NCBI GenBank assembly: GCA_963555705.1
Contig: OY743168.1
Coordinates: forward strand, 24,310,139-24,374,138
DNA length: 64,000 nt
Origin: Ligustrum vulgare
Lineage: Eukaryota; Streptophyta; Magnoliopsida; Lamiales; Oleaceae
Direction of reading: 5' to 3'
A model generated the notes under the pieces. That model searched no databases. It was not told the DNA's origin and saw nothing but the letters and a program-made list of their open reading frames with translations. Both the position numbers and the translations under genes were made by a program. Below, in pieces: positions 1-12,788 of this stretch (the stretch's first letter is position 1; each line of letters begins with the position of its first letter).

Positions 1-3000
1 TTAGACCGATTCATTTGCAACCACCACTGGCAAGCTCTTTTTCCTCTTGCTCGCTTCGAGCACCTTGATTTTTCTACTTCGGATCACCGTCCCATTCTAA
101 TACGGTTAGCGAGTCAGACAAAAAGGCACTTTGTTGGGTGTAGAAATCTGAATATTAGATTCAAACCTTTTTGGTTACAAGAAGAAGGGTATAATGATGT
201 GGTCAAGAAGGCGCAGGAAGATGGGATATTCAGAAAGAATCCACAGCCATCTAAAGGAAATATTCGATCTCTATTGGGTGAGTGTGGTAGGGTGCTTAAA
301 CAGTGGAACCGTTGTACTTTCGGCAACTGGCACAAGCAACTTAAAGACAAGCATCTGAAGTTGGTTGCCTTCTATGATTCTCCTTCAAGTCCGAACAGCA
401 TGGATATTATTAAGCAATTGGAGAGAGACATCCACTATTTATTAGATTGGGAGGAAATCTATTGGAAGCAACTATCTCCTGCAGATTGGTTGCGTGGGGG
501 AGATTGAAATACAAAATAATTTCATTCCAAGGCTTCCAGGCGTTGTCAAAAAAATGCCATTGAAAGGATTCAGGATAGTAACAGGACTTGGGTAACGGAG
601 CCTGTGAGGATAGTTCATGTGGTAGATGATTACTTTTCCAACTTGTTTGCTAGTTCCAATCCCTCATAGGCCATGCTGGAAGACTAGACTCAAGGAGTAA
701 TGAGGGCTCTATCAGAGGCTGACCAGGTTTGTCTAAACTCCCCCTTTACAGTTGAAGAAGTGGAGCAAGCTTTGAAAATGATGGGCGGTTTAAAGGCCCC
801 AAGTCCCGATGGGTTTCATGATGTGTTCTATCAGCGTCACTGGTCTCTTCTAGGGAAATCAATCACACGAGTTTGCTTAGAGGTACTTAATGAAGGACGT
901 CCCTTAAGCTTGGTAAATGACACAAATATTGTCCTGATTCCAAAGACGGCCACACCAGAATATATGAAGGATTTTCAACCCATAAGTCTGTGCAATGTTC
1001 TATACAAGCTGATCTCTAAAACTATCGCCAACAGACTCAAACAAGTTCTGCCTACACTTATCTCAGAAACTCAAAGTGCTTTTGTTCCAGGGAGGCTCAC
1101 ACAGATAATGCTATCATTACTTTCGAATGCTTTCACTCAATGGAAAAGGTATTGGGGTTCTCCCAAAAGTGGATTGGAATTTTATCATCGCAATGATAGA
1201 AAAGATGGGGTTCTCCCAAAAGTGGCAGGATCTGATTTTCTAGTGCATGAGTTTAGTAAGGTTTTCCTTTCTTATCAATGGGCACGCTCAGAGCCAGGTT
1301 GCCCCCCTCACGAGGTGTAAGGCAAGCCTGTCCGATATCTCTTATCTTTTTATCCTTTGCTGGAGGCTCTTTATGGACTATCACAGGTGGCAGAACGAGA
1401 AGGGCTCATTCAAGGATTACAATATTCCCGTGGTGGACGTCGTATAAGTCATATATTCTTTGCAGATGACTCTTTAATCTTTCTCCAGGCCTGATACTCC
1501 AAATGTGAGGCCCTCTTCATGTTTTACCAGTTTATGAGAGGGCATCTGGACAACATGTCAATTTTGAGAAAACTTCAGTTTTCTTTAGTTCATCTACTCC
1601 TAGCAAGTTAGAGAAGAGCTGAAAAATGCTATTGGTCTGGCTAATGAGGGTCTCCAATCTACTCACCTAGGGATTCCTATTAAGGTTGGGAGGAATCAAG
1701 GTCAAACTTTTGCACTCATTAAAGAGCAATTGTGGAAAAGGGTACAAGGGTGGAAGCCGGGGCTTTTTTCTGCTGACAGTAGAGAGGTGTTGATCAAAGC
1801 AGTTCTATAGGAAATCCCTACTTATCTTATGAGTCTTTTCAAATGACTGGCCTCCATTATTCAGGATATTCGATCTATTGTCCATAAGTTTTAGTGGAGA
1901 GAAGAGCGAGAGAATAGGAAATTTCTTAGGTCAGCTGGCGGAGATTATGTCAATCTAAAGCAGACGATGGTATGGGGTTTCATGATTTTGAAGCGTTTAA
2001 TAAAGCTTTAGTTGCAAAGCAAGCTTGGCGATTATTCTAGTCACCAAGTTCCATTGTGGGAAGGTTTTCACAACAGAAATATTTTCGCAATTTCACTTTC
2101 TTGACAACAACAATGGGTTATGAGACCTCAGCTATATGGAGAAGTGTTTTATGGGGACGGGAGCTACTACTGACTTCTATGGGGAGAGGGGAATGGAAAA
2201 TCTATTCGGGTTTACAATGATCCATGGCTACCTCGACCACCATCTTTTAGACTATACTCTTCCCCAAACCTAGTTATTAATACACTGGATCAACTTCTCA
2301 CAGTGACTGGTTATTGGAATGTCGATCATATTCATAACCTTTTTTAGCCCGTCGACCAGGAACAAAATTTGTCCATTCCTTTAGGGGCTCTGAGCCATGA
2401 TGACAAGTGGATCTGGCACTTTACATCTAATAGCTTATTCTTGGTCCGCATTGGTTACAAGCTATTGTGCAATCGTGATTTTCTTGAAGAGTGACAGTCT
2501 GGTAAAGTGGGTTGATGGAGATTTATTTGGAGTATTAATACCCCTCCCAAGGTACGCATTTTCTTGTGGAAGTTTTTCAATAATGTCTTACCTACGTGTG
2601 ATAATTCGCTCAATCATAGGATTCTAATGGAGAGGCAGGTGTTATGTTCTTTTTGTGGGGAAACGGACACAACAATCCATGCTATATTCACTTATGGGGT
2701 TGTGAAGCTAATTTGGAAGACAGTGGGATGGTGGCAGGTCCTAAAATTATTGGTGAGGGGACCGGACATCGGCACCCTACTATTTGCTTTTTGGGAGCAG
2801 GTGCCGAAAAAGGTCGTGGGGATGGTTTGCGAGCCTATGTTGGTTATTATGGGGAGAAAGAAACAGAATAGTTCACGAGGTAAACGTTGACCAATGCTGG
2901 TGGTTTTGGATATTGCTGAAAGGCAGTGGAAATGGGAGGATGGCGCGGCCCCTACAGCACGCCCATCTACTGCACTTGAGGCGCCTCCAGCTGGGAGTGT

Positions 3001-3483
3001 TGGATGGAAGGTGCCACCAATCGGTAGACTCAAATTGACTGCAGACACGTCCGTACAGACGGGAACGGGATTCTATGCAGTTGGGGCTATTGTGCGTGAT
3101 GCATATGATATGGTATTGGGTGCCCAGAACAAGTGTTTGAAGGGCTATCTAGGCATGGAGGACGTAGAGGCCATCGCAGTTAGGGAGGGACTTCTCTTTG
3201 CTCTATCATATGGTTTCTCTATCGATATGGTAGAACAGATTCATTGGGGGTTGTTCAAGGACTTCAATCGGATTACTCTTGTGCACCAAATTTCTCTATT
3301 TTGAGTGATATTGATAGATTACTTCGTAGTGTTAATGGTACATGTTGCTATATCTCTAGGGATAGTAATATGGTCGCCCATTCTTTGGCAAAGTTTGGAG
3401 ATGACCACTCAATTGAGAGAATTTGGACGGATTGTATTCCTTGGTTCTTATCGATCCCGGTTAGGGACGACTTAATTAATTAA
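1..3483 (+). pseudogene. Decayed LINE (non-LTR retrotransposon), 5'-truncated by the window edge
   Basis: Pieces of a plant L1-type ORF2 lie in order on the plus strand. Bases 1-110 read as the C-terminal end of an AP-like endonuclease, ending in SDHRPI. The same frame stays open to 507. The reverse transcriptase begins near 700 (APSPDGF, then PISLCNVLYKLISKTIANRL, then SAFVPGR). Its catalytic FADD box is at 1456-1470. A zinc-binding segment (WKFFNNVLPTCDN, CSFCGETD) lies at 2560-2700, and a plant-type RNase H at 3030-3480 (ISRDSNMVAHSLAKFG). The frame is broken repeatedly: there is a stop after 507, a frameshift around 1280-1320 where SRGVRQACPIS continues in another frame, and many stops between 1500 and 2400. 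The element is dead. I could not define its 3' end or a target duplication; it probably ends shortly after the stop at 3483. Confidence 0.9.
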
Positions 3484-3756
3484 TTTCAGTTTTTCCCTCA
3501 AAAATAAAAAGGGTAGTTATATCATAATTACCCTTTATATATATGATTGTGAGAAGATATATTTACGCAACTGGTCCCTGATCTTTGGCATCTCTAGAAA
3601 AATAATTTCAAACTTTTAATTTCATTTGCATATTTCATCTTTACATATTTCCGTCAACATGAATTTTCACTTGAATGTGCAAATGTGGAGAAAGAAGAAA
3701 AAAGAATATTCAAAGGATCACATTTTTAAAAATCAAACCACCAAATAGGTAAAATG
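3484..3756. other. Short intergenic gap between the LINE and the WEB gene
   Basis: AT-rich sequence with a small inverted repeat near 3510-3535 (GGGTAGTTAT with ATAATTACCC), possibly part of the LINE 3' tail. I see no gene. Confidence 0.5.
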
Positions 3757-3762
3757 TTTATT
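3757..3762 (-). promoter_or_regulatory. Polyadenylation signal AATAAA of the WEB-family gene
   Basis: The minus strand reads AATAAA about 71 nt after the TAA/TGA-terminated end of the coding exon at 3833, a normal position for a plant near-upstream element. Cleavage site unknown. Confidence 0.5.
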
Positions 3763-3832
3763 AATACTGCGAAATAAAGTCAAAATACAATTGTAGCCCT
3801 TATAACTGGTGGGAGCTAAATATCCAAAATAC

Positions 3833-5564
3833 TCACTTTGTTCGTTTCCCTTCTCTCTTAAAAAATAACCCTGCTATTAATGATACTAATGATGGCTTCT
3901 TCTTTTGTTTCCTTTTTAATGAAGGCGTTTGCTCTTCGTCGTCTTTGCTTATAATAACTCGAGTTAACAGTGGAGGACTTGCAAACTTGACAGATCTCTT
4001 TCTCTCAAATTCCAAGACATTTTCTTCTTCAGTTAGCTTCTTCATTTCAGCTGTGTTTGCCATAAACTTTAGCTCTTCCATTTCTGGTTCAACCAATTGC
4101 TTGTCGTTCTCGATGTGGGATTCTTTGGATTTCAATTGTTGTAGCTCCATTTTAGTCTGTTCAAGCTCTTGTTTCAGAGAGCTGAGGCACTGTACCATCA
4201 GATTATTACTTTCTTCTTTTTCTTTTTCAACACTTTGCTTCTTTGTTTGTTCATCATGATGATATTGATCGCCTCCAGTTTTTGATGTGTATTTTCCAGT
4301 GTTCTTTCTGATTTCCATCTGAAATAAAATTAAACGCGTACTTCAATGTTAATTAGTACGCATAATTATAGAGAGACAATTTTTAGATACATTTTTAAGT
4401 GACATTGTGACATGTGTATTCATTGGATGGTGAAAATAATTTAATTGACATGTCATACATTCATTGGGTGATGAAAATAACTACGTACCCCACCACTTAT
4501 TTTTTCACCATCTAATGAATACACATGTCACAATATTACTTAAAAATGTCCCCCAAAGAATTTCTTCTTAGAATTGCTCAATTAGTACTGATTGAATCAA
4601 GTGTTGAACATCAACTTCTTCAGATTTTGTAATGTATATATAATGAATCGAGAGGAAAAATGTTAATGCCTATTGGTGATACGTATTAAATTTTGACTTT
4701 CACAAACAATTGACGTTCCTGTACGTATTTGAAAGGGTTAGCCGGTTAGGGATTAATATTATTCTTATTTTAGTTTGAAATGGCTAGCTCCTACTAATAG
4801 CTAGTATTTCTCTTGATATGATAGGAAAAATATGCCGAAAGCGATTGTCCCAATAATAAAAAAATATTCTTGCAATAGGGTATGTAGCTCCTAAAAAATG
4901 TCCGTCCATGTTTGTTATCACTAACATTCTGATTAAAATCTAAGTTAAAATTAAATAATTAATTTTTAACTATACATTTCATCAATTTTTATCAAAACTT
5001 ACTAAAAATATGATTTTAATATCTATCAAACAGTGTTGTAGTGACCTCACATGTCATATTCTACTTATGCTTAGATTTGTAGAATGTATGTTCAAGTGCG
5101 ATAAAAGAATTCTAAGTTTTTTATCAACTTTTCTGTAATAGAAGTTCAATTTTAACCACACTTTTCATTGGACTCACAAATTTTAATTATACTTTTCTAC
5201 CATTTAAATCAGCTTTATCAAAACTAAAATCTTTATCAACCTTGATGCTTGTACAATGAGGTTGATAATCCCATTAACAAGTCCATCCCATTGAGGGTGT
5301 ATGGGGTACCCCACCCCATAAGGGGGGGGGGGTGATCCATGGGCACTGTATAAGACTATAAGTAGATTAATTCAACTTCGATTAAATTTTTTTTCAAGAA
5401 GGAGTCTATATAACAGTCTTATATCCTATAACATGCATGCATGCACCATCACAATCCTGTTAGTAAATACCACAAACACAAAGCTTGTTTCAGGAAAAGC
5501 CCACTGCAACTGCAAGATGACCAAGAAAACGCACATTCATACGTACGTACGTGTGTATATATAC

Positions 5565-5602
<38 letters not shown>

Positions 5603-5756
5603 CTTTGAGTTTATTTCCATAGACTTCTCCAGCAAGAACCTTTTCCCCAAACAACGAGATTGCTTCTTTCACTGATCGGAAAGGCTGTCGCGTATCGATC
5701 TCCACTCTCCCCCGCACCACCAACCCATCTTCTTCTTCTTCTCTTCCTCTTTCCAT
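3833..5756 (-). CDS. Small WEB-family (weak chloroplast movement under blue light-like) coiled-coil protein, two exons
   Basis: Exon 1 is complement(5601..5756), 52 codons. Exon 2 is complement(3833..4318), 161 codons plus stop. Together they encode 213 residues. The intron (4319-5600) is phase 0, with donor GTCTCT and acceptor TTTTATTTCAG. Residues 16-32 read [17 protein letters not shown], and exon 1 ends [10 protein letters not shown]; both are hallmarks of the short WEB/DUF827 proteins. Exon 2 holds a Glu/Lys-rich coiled coil (about residues 85-150), then [18 protein letters not shown] and a basic [14 protein letters not shown] tail, also typical of this subfamily. WEB1/PMI2 relatives act in chloroplast movement, but the small members have no settled function. 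The start is the first ATG and is followed by an acidic stretch. Both exons are open and both junctions keep frame, so I take the gene to be intact. The 5' splice site lies inside a microsatellite. Confidence 0.85.
5567..5599. repeat. (GA)n/(CT)n microsatellite forming the intron donor of the WEB gene
   Basis: About 16 GA units on the plus strand. On the minus strand the exon-1/intron junction reads AAAGAG|GTCTCTCTCT, so the donor GT is the first dinucleotide of the intron and the CT run starts at once. Confidence 0.95.
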
Positions 5757-6305
5757 TTTCCCCTTATATGTTCTCAGTTGGAGATCGAAACTATACTTAT
5801 TTCATTAATCTGTCCTAATAATACCTCGTACAAAAATAAGAATTCACCGAAGGTGTCACAAAGATACACACACACACACACATTCATTACTACTTATATA
5901 CATATTTGCAAGGACATAAATAAAGCATTTGTTTGTTTGTTTGTTTGTTTGTAATTAATGGTTGGGGTGGGACGTGTTGGTGAGTTGAAATAATTAATTG
6001 AATTTGGAGAAGTTAATATAAAAATCATTGGAGTGTTTTCTTCGCGTCCACTTCACTAGACATTTGTTAATTGATGCTGACAAATGCTGTTAGCCCAGGT
6101 GGTTGCACCATCAATTTTATCAAAATCCATTATCTTCTATATACGCCATGGACCCCAATTTGTTACGCCCTTCCCTTTCATTATTTTCATGATCAATTTT
6201 TACAAAGTTACTTACAAAAATGAAATATATATAGGCGATTGTTTTAAGTATGTATTCTAGATCTTGAGTAATTGATAAAAAGCCTTATCGTGTCTTGAAA
6301 TTTTA
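5757..6305. repeat. WEB gene upstream region with (AC)n and (TTTG)n simple repeats
   Basis: Upstream of the WEB start codon. It contains an (AC) run at 5866-5882 and six TTTG units at 5928-5951. I see no convincing TATA box at a normal distance and no other gene. Confidence 0.7.
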
Positions 6306-6307
6306 TA

Positions 6308-6616
6308 CCCCCCGTCCCACAAAAATAGGATTGTTCCCATTTTCACACCGATTAAGAAATGGTAGTTAATATAGTTGAAATAATAAATTTATCTATATTT
6401 TTTCAAAAATACCCACCCTTATATTAATTTCAAAGATTCATTAATACATTCAAACTACATACCATTAAATTGATATTGGAATTAAGTACCAAGGTACATT
6501 AACTATGGATATATGAGGAAATGAAAAATTAAATACATGCTCAATATAGTAAGTGACATATCTTTATGGGACGAACGAAAATAGTATACAAGCATATCTT
6601 TGTGGGACGGAGGGAG
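6308..6616. mobile_element. Stowaway-type MITE (Tc1/mariner derived)
   Basis: The left end CCCCCCGTCCCACAAAAATA and the right end TATCTTTGTGGGACGGAGGG are inverted repeats of the 'CTCCCTCCGTCCCA' type that defines plant Stowaway elements. The element is flanked by TA on both sides (6306-6307 and 6617-6618), the expected dinucleotide target duplication. About 309 bp, AT-rich, no coding capacity. Confidence 0.88.
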
Positions 6617-6695
6617 TACATAAATTAAGTTAAGATCAGGATGACCTCGATCGTAAGACGATAAGAATAAAAGACTTGACAATTGAAAATGAAGT

Positions 6696-7980
6696 TGTTA
6701 AGTGTATTTTATACACTTATTTACATGCTAAAAATAGGATATATTTTTGTTATTTTAGAATAAAAGCTATTGATTTGGTTATTATTTGTTTATATTTCAG
6801 AAATAATCTCAAAGTCCAGAAAATGATGCAATTGAAGCAAATAAGGAACAATTGGATGATAAATGGAGCTAGATTGTGCAAACTAGAGGTTGAAGAGGTT
6901 AATCAACGATTAAAGTGGAACAAAAGTAGAAGAAATCACCAAATTCAAGGACCTAAATGAAGATAATTGAGAGTTTCCAGAGAAATTGAAAGAAATTAGA
7001 AGTTTAAGGACTAGATTGTTCTAATCGAAAGACGGGGAACATACTATGCAATTAAAGAATGATGACCTACTTGAACGGATTGAAAGATGAAAATCGCTTC
7101 CTAAACGTAAAACCACGCGGTTGCACTTGAAATAAACAGAACCAAAATCACGTGACCATGCGATCGCCGATTCTTGAACAGCACGGTCGCATGACAGTCC
7201 GATTGGACTGTAGCTGGGCTTTTTCGAGCGAATTTCAACAGGTTTCTCTCCTAATTTCCCTAGAGTTCATCCATAATTATATATACTAGAGAAAAGACAC
7301 ATTTTTGGGGTTCCATTCGGTTCCAAATTATACAAACACGTTGTCGAGTTATCAAGGGAACCAATTGGCACAAGAACGAAGATTGAAGATTTATGCAAAA
7401 GGAAGAATAATGTATCCAATCAAGTCATGAATTCTACCAAATCCTTTTATGTTTATTCCTTAATTATGTTTCTATGCTGGGCGTTTATGTTAGAATCATG
7501 ATAAAACTTTATTTTCCAAATTTTATGTTTTGATTTATCGTTTAAATTAGTTCATGGGTTTGAGCAATTAATTCACATTTTTATTATTCTACAATTCTTC
7601 TGCAAATTATTGTGTGAATGTTTTCCAATTATGTTGCAATGCTAAATTCTCAATCGTGTTAGGATAGTGGTAAAGTTTTTGTTTAGATTGATAATTCTTT
7701 TTTTTTTTAAAGACAATTTATTGATTTTGAGCAATTAATATTATTCTTTCTTACATATGCAATTATATGCGTAATAATTGTATGATAAGTTGTGACTCGT
7801 TTTTAGATTCGAAAGACTGGAAACTAGTTAGACATATTACCGCTATACTTTATGTGATCTCTAAGTCTTCATAAATCAATTAATTTCTTCTTATATATAT
7901 TCGCGTTTGTCATAGATATATGCTTGTCACATAAGAATATTATGTTTAATTTCACTTGAGAGATGGTCTTAGGCAAATTA
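6696..7980 (+). repeat. Degenerate gypsy-like LTR remnant (tentative)
   Basis: Starts TGTTAAGTGTATTTTATACA, which resembles the reverse complement of the right edge of the solo LTR at 26136-27687. It then has GC-rich 'CACGCGGTTGC ... GACCATGCGATCGCC' segments (7110-7190), as that LTR does, followed by T-rich sequence (7440-7600) of the sort seen in the 3' part of plant Ty3/gypsy LTRs. I could not find the right edge or a target duplication. The open frame 6676-6960 has no recognisable protein similarity. Confidence 0.35.
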
Positions 7981-8013
7981 CGGACATTTCATTATCATGA
8001 AATTATTGTCAAT

Positions 8014-8016
<3 letters not shown>

Positions 8017-8069
<53 letters not shown>
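8017..8069. repeat. (GA)n microsatellite
   Basis: About 26 uninterrupted GA units, directly next to the place where the 3' terminus of the first Helitron unit should be. The expansion has probably replaced or obscured that terminus. Confidence 0.95.
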
Positions 8070-8073
<4 letters not shown>

Positions 8074-8267
8074 GGATTTCCAATGTGAAATTAGGTGAAT
8101 CATTTAGATAAAATAAATAAATTTTGCAAATAAGAGATAAGATCATCATTTATTGATTTCATATGACTACAAATTTTGGAATACTTCTTTGTAGACAACA
8201 TTATTTGTTGATTTAGTTGGTCTTCCATTCTTATCACAAATCAACATCTTTAATTTGGAACAATTTT

Positions 8268-9200
8268 TCACCCTAGAAATTGCAACATAACGTGATCCAT
8301 GTGTAAACACCAGTCGTTTAAGAAGAAGTCCAACATGCGAGGTGATTGTCCCTGACTCTTATTGATAATTATAGCATAAGACATCATCAATGGAAATTGT
8401 CTTCTTTGAAATCTAATAGGTATCCTAGAATCAGAAGTGCTCAACGACATCCTTGGAATGAACTTGTGTCCTGCATTACTGCCAGAAAGAATTTGACCTT
8501 CTAAAACATGGTCGCCAAGTTTTGAAATTATCAACCTTGTTCCATTGTACAACCCCTGTGTACGATCAATATTTCTTACAAAGAGCAATGGATACTACAA
8601 ATGCAAACAAAGAGGGTGCACTTCGCTTATCCATTGCAGCAGTCCACCGCATGGCGTAATAATGATATCGCTGTGTCCAGGTTGTGTATCAAAATCCACC
8701 GACAATCAATCGCAATTTCATCGACAACAGGAAAATCATATCGCCTATCATCGGTCGCTCACAGACCAATAAGTATATGTCTTATATTTGAAGCGTTTTC
8801 CTCAATCATCTTTTCTCTAACCGACTCAAACTGCCTTACCAATTCGTTGTATTTGTCTAGCATATCCTTCAAACCAGATACAATCATGCAACATTGAATT
8901 GTGTAATTCACTCCTATCAGGAACATTAAAAGACATAAATTAAATTTTTGACTATTACAACAAAATTATCCACAAACAATATAAATATATAAGCAATAAA
9001 TACATAATACGTACCCATCGACCCTTTTTCTTCTTTTAACCTCATTCGCATGGTCAAGAATGTAAAGTTGAGCAAATTGCGGAGTTGAATCGTCATCAGG
9101 AAACATACTCCCAATTTTATGGAAATTTTAACCGTGTAATCTGAAGATGCGAGACCCTCTACCATCATTCAACCCATTATCTATTCCCAATAGAAGTGAA
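8268..9200 (-). pseudogene. Helitron RepHel remnant (Rep N-terminal part fused to PIF1-like helicase C-terminus)
   Basis: Read on the minus strand from high to low coordinate. Around 9050-9170 the translation gives HKIGS and TPQFAQLYILDHANEV. At 8800-8900 it gives DMLDKYNELVRQFESVREKM. At 8620-8770 there is a VDEIA box and a GHSDIIITPCGG segment. All three match the Rep-side region of plant Helitron proteins. At 8268-8588 it jumps to the C-terminus of the PIF1-like helicase (NGTRLIISKLGDHVLEGQIL, INKSQGQS). The HUH active site and the Walker A/B part lie in the missing middle, so this is an internally deleted, frameshifted relic. Confidence 0.8.
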
Positions 9201-9336
9201 CGAAAACATCCTATTATATATCCGAATGTTCTCAATGAAATTCTTAATCATGTCGTCTCTGCCATATAAAAAATCTTTCAAAATAAGGATGATATTCCAT
9301 AAGAGGAATCTTTACTTTCCCTTGTATACAACAAAG

Positions 9337-10362
9337 TAGGGGTGAACAAATAAATTGCGAAATCGAACCAAATTGCAACTAGAGATGGCAAAAAAGCCCG
9401 ACCCGAACCCCAAAAAACCTGCCCCACAGGTCGGCAGGGCAGTTTCTCGCGACCGTGATAGTGCAGGTTTGGCTGTCCCGATCCGAACTCGCCCCGATTA
9501 AATAAATTAATAAAAAAAAAAAATATACCGAAAAAAATTAAAAAAAATAAAAATTAAACGGGGCGACGGGGTTGACCATCCCCGAATCCGAACCCACCAG
9601 GACCACAAATTCGCGGGTCGTTGGGCGGGTTTGGAATTGAAAAAAATCTCGCGGGGCATGAGTCGGGGGGACCTGCCCCGTTGCCAATACTAACGGCAAC
9701 AAATGATTTGGTTTGGTTTGGTTTCAAATGTGAAATAGTTTGGTTCGATTTGGAAAAATTCGGTTTAGGTTTCAATTATTAAAACCACGGTTTCAAACAG
9801 TCAACCTGCCAAATTTTAAAAAATTAAAAAAATAAAGGCAAATGTTCAATTTTAAAAAATGCAACACACTTTTTATTATCAACAAATCAAAATTAAGGAG
9901 TCAAAGATTAATTTGTTCAAAACCCCAACCATTTATGAATAATTCTTGCTCCAATATTTCATAATCATCATCCAAGACATTTTCTTAAAATAAAAATTTT
10001 AATGTAAGAACTAACTATAGTTTATTTAAGAAAAATTTAAATGTTTGTTCCTATATAATTAGTTTCTTTATCAACAGGAATTGATTCACAATAAAGTACA
10101 CAATTAGAAACTAAATACTATTATTGAGCTAGTCTCAACTCGAAATTTTAGACGAATGTGTTTTTGAGCTCACTTTGGAATATACTAATTCATTCGTTAG
10201 CAATCTGCGGTTTCAAACTGCACCAAACGGAAAAAAATAGTTTGCTTTGGTTTTGTTTAGAAAATGAAATGGGGTTTGGTTTGGAAAAATTCCAGAATGT
10301 TTTAAATGGTTTGATTTGAAATATTACTACAAACTACCCAAATCAAATCGTGTTCACCCCTA
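9337..10362. mobile_element. hAT-type MITE inside Helitron unit 1
   Basis: Ends TAGGGGTGAACA and TGTTCACCCCTA are inverted repeats. They are flanked by CAACAAAG (9329-9336) and CAACAAAA (10363-10370), an 8-bp target duplication with one change. The interior is rich in GGTTTGGTTT/AAACCAAACC motifs. A diverged copy sits at the corresponding place in unit 4 with the same flanking CAACAAAG, so the insertion predates the copying of the Helitron. Confidence 0.8.
9380..9692. mobile_element. hAT-type MITE nested in the previous MITE
   Basis: GC-rich island starting TAGAGATGGCAAAAAAGCCC and ending GTTGCCAATACTA. It is flanked by ATTGCAAC and ACGGCAAC, an imperfect 8-bp duplication. It is absent from the unit 4 copy of the host MITE, so it arrived later. 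The open frame here is not a gene. Confidence 0.65.
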
Positions 10363-11937
10363 CAACAAAATAAGAACTTCGAGTTACGACATGTTTTATA
10401 ACACTTATCCACTCTCTCCTCGAACAAAAAATTTATCTTTCAAAATGAACACTTAAATGTGGGATCTTCAATGTCTATGTACTCTGAACAATGAACAATA
10501 AAACAATAGACGAAAAGTTAATAATATAGATCATGCGTATAAAAGATAAGATTCACTATTTTCACCATTGACAATAAAAATCAACACGTATAAGAAACGA
10601 ATTCGATAATCATAAAAAAAATCTAAAACTTGGAGATTGACAAAAAAATGTGATATGAGGCTTTCTAGAATAAAAAATTAAATAATAATTAAATGTAATT
10701 GTAAATAAAATATTTTGATAAATAATCTAATATAGAAAAGAACGTTATTATGTATATTTAACAAAGAAATTAAAATTAGGTTTATTTATAACAAAACTCA
10801 ATACAACTTGATTAAATATTCGATATATATGTAAATGAAAATTCGAAATTGAATTTGTATGACTGAACAAAATTATTCATCCATAAGATTAAAACCAATA
10901 AAATATTACAATCATTATAAAAAATTATTTATGTATTAAATGTAACTTTCTATAAAAATACACATTAATTTAATAAAACGCAATACAAAAGAGCTTGGAT
11001 TTTAGATGTACTAAATAACTTAAAAACTAAGATTATTTATAAAAAGTTTTATATGATAAAGTTTATTTAGTATTAAATGTGTAATACAACTTCCATATAA
11101 TTTTGAACTGAAAATTTTACTTTGAATTTGTATGATTGAACACAAATACTTATTTGTAAGATTCAAAACATTAAAAGATCAAAATAATTTTATGAAGAGA
11201 AAGATTTAAATTTAAATATAAATAAGTAAAAAAAAAATCTCCATACAAATTCTCTGTAATTAAGCCTCATTCCACCATTGGTCGGAAGTAGCAGCAGTAT
11301 GAATACAATAAAAGCTTAGTTTTAACGCAGTGTGAACACAATAAAAGCTGAGTTTTCTCGTCAAAACTCAACTCCTTTTATATATTACTAGTGAATCATC
11401 CCGTGTGATGCACGGGAAGAAACGTTTAAATAAAAATAATCCTATTCGAAATTAAATGAATCCTTAAACAAAATAAATAACATTCACAAATAAGATATAA
11501 GTTCATCATTTATTAGTTTCATGTATAAACATCAACTTTTTAGGGAGAAGTCATACATGCGAAAATGATTATGCCTGACTCTTATTGATAGTCATGGCAT
11601 AGGACATCATCAATGAAAATTGTTTTTTTTTTTTTTTTTAAATCTAATAATTATCCTAAAATTCGAATGGCTCAACGATATCCTTGGAATAAAGAACTTG
11701 TGTCCTGCATTACTGTCAGATAGAATTAGACCTTATAGAATATGTTCGTCAAGTTTTGTAACGATTATTCACTATCTCCTCGAACCAAAAATTCACCTTG
11801 CAAAATGAACACTTAAATGTAGGATCTCCAGTATTCATATACTCTGAACATTCAAACAATAGATGAAAAAGTTAATAATAGAGATCATGCATATAAAAGA
11901 TAAAATTCAATATTTTGACCATTGATAATGAAAAACA

Positions 11938-11940
<3 letters not shown>

Positions 11941-12023
<83 letters not shown>
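11941..12023. repeat. (TAA)n microsatellite, about 27 units
   Basis: Uninterrupted TAA trinucleotide array inside Helitron unit 2. The other units lack it at the corresponding place. Confidence 0.95.
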
Positions 12024-12788
12024 TGCGAGGTTGACAAAAATATTGCATCAAATTTATGATATTTTAGGTTTTCAATATTTATACAACATAATTATTTTCT
12101 GATTGAAATTATAATTTATTATTAATCATCTCAATTTTTAGTTAAGTAAATTGGGAGACAATTTATATATTATTGTGAAAAAATATCATAAAACTTGAAT
12201 TAAAATATAGCAAAGATTATCTTGGTATGGTTAATTACTTTTTGAAATTTTAAAATTAACAGTTAAGACAAAAATCATTAATAACTATATCATTTCAAAC
12301 AATATAGATAAATTTGTTAACCGTTAATGTTAAAAAAATGTAATATGAGAATTTTTGGAATAAAAAATTAATTAAGAATTAAATGTAATTGTCATTGAAA
12401 TAATTTTGATAAATAATGCAATATAGGAAAGAACTTTAATATGTATATGTAATAAATAACTTAAAAATAGGATTTAGTTATAAAAATTTCAATACAACGA
12501 GATTTATAAAAATTAAACTGTGTATAAATTTTAAATATAATTTTAATTGAGAATTTGACATTGGATCTGTATGACTGAACCAAATATTTATCCATAAAAT
12601 TAAGACCAATAAAATATCACAATTATTATAAGAAAATAATTACGTATTAAATGTAATTATCTATAAAAATATTTAATAATTTAAAAATACGCTATAAAAA
12701 AGAGCTCCAATTTTTAGATGTATTAAATAACTAAAAATAAGATTATTTATAAAAAAACTATACGTATGATATGATTTATAATTTAGTA

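Larger units (their letters stand above)
8072..11387 (-). mobile_element. Helitron unit 1 (minus strand), 3' end eroded, RepHel remnant inside
   Basis: First of four related units in head-to-tail orientation. Sequence from 8080 onward matches 15030 onward in unit 4 and 11430 onward in unit 2. On the minus strand it carries a decayed Rep/helicase gene. It ends at 11387, immediately next to the CTAG of unit 2. Its minus-strand 5' edge reads TAATATATAAAAGGAGTTG, matching the 5' edge of unit 3. The hairpin-plus-CTAG 3' end is not visible; the GA run at 8017-8069 is there instead. It is hit by a hAT-type MITE, itself hit by another. Confidence 0.75.

Noticed and set aside
5320..5335. G11 tract near 5322 as a G-quadruplex signal
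   Set aside because: Single homopolymer in an intron with no further G-runs; no support for a function.
5433..5675. 80-codon plus-strand frame overlapping the WEB exon 1
   Set aside because: Shadow of the (GA)n repeat and of the minus-strand exon; no plant protein features.
6676..6960. 94-codon plus-strand frame
   Set aside because: Lies in LTR-like repeat sequence, no recognisable motif, low-complexity Lys/Asn content.
8268..8588. Host PIF1 DNA helicase gene
   Set aside because: Only the extreme C-terminus is present, repeated in units 1, 2 and 4 between Helitron ends, and next to Rep fragments.
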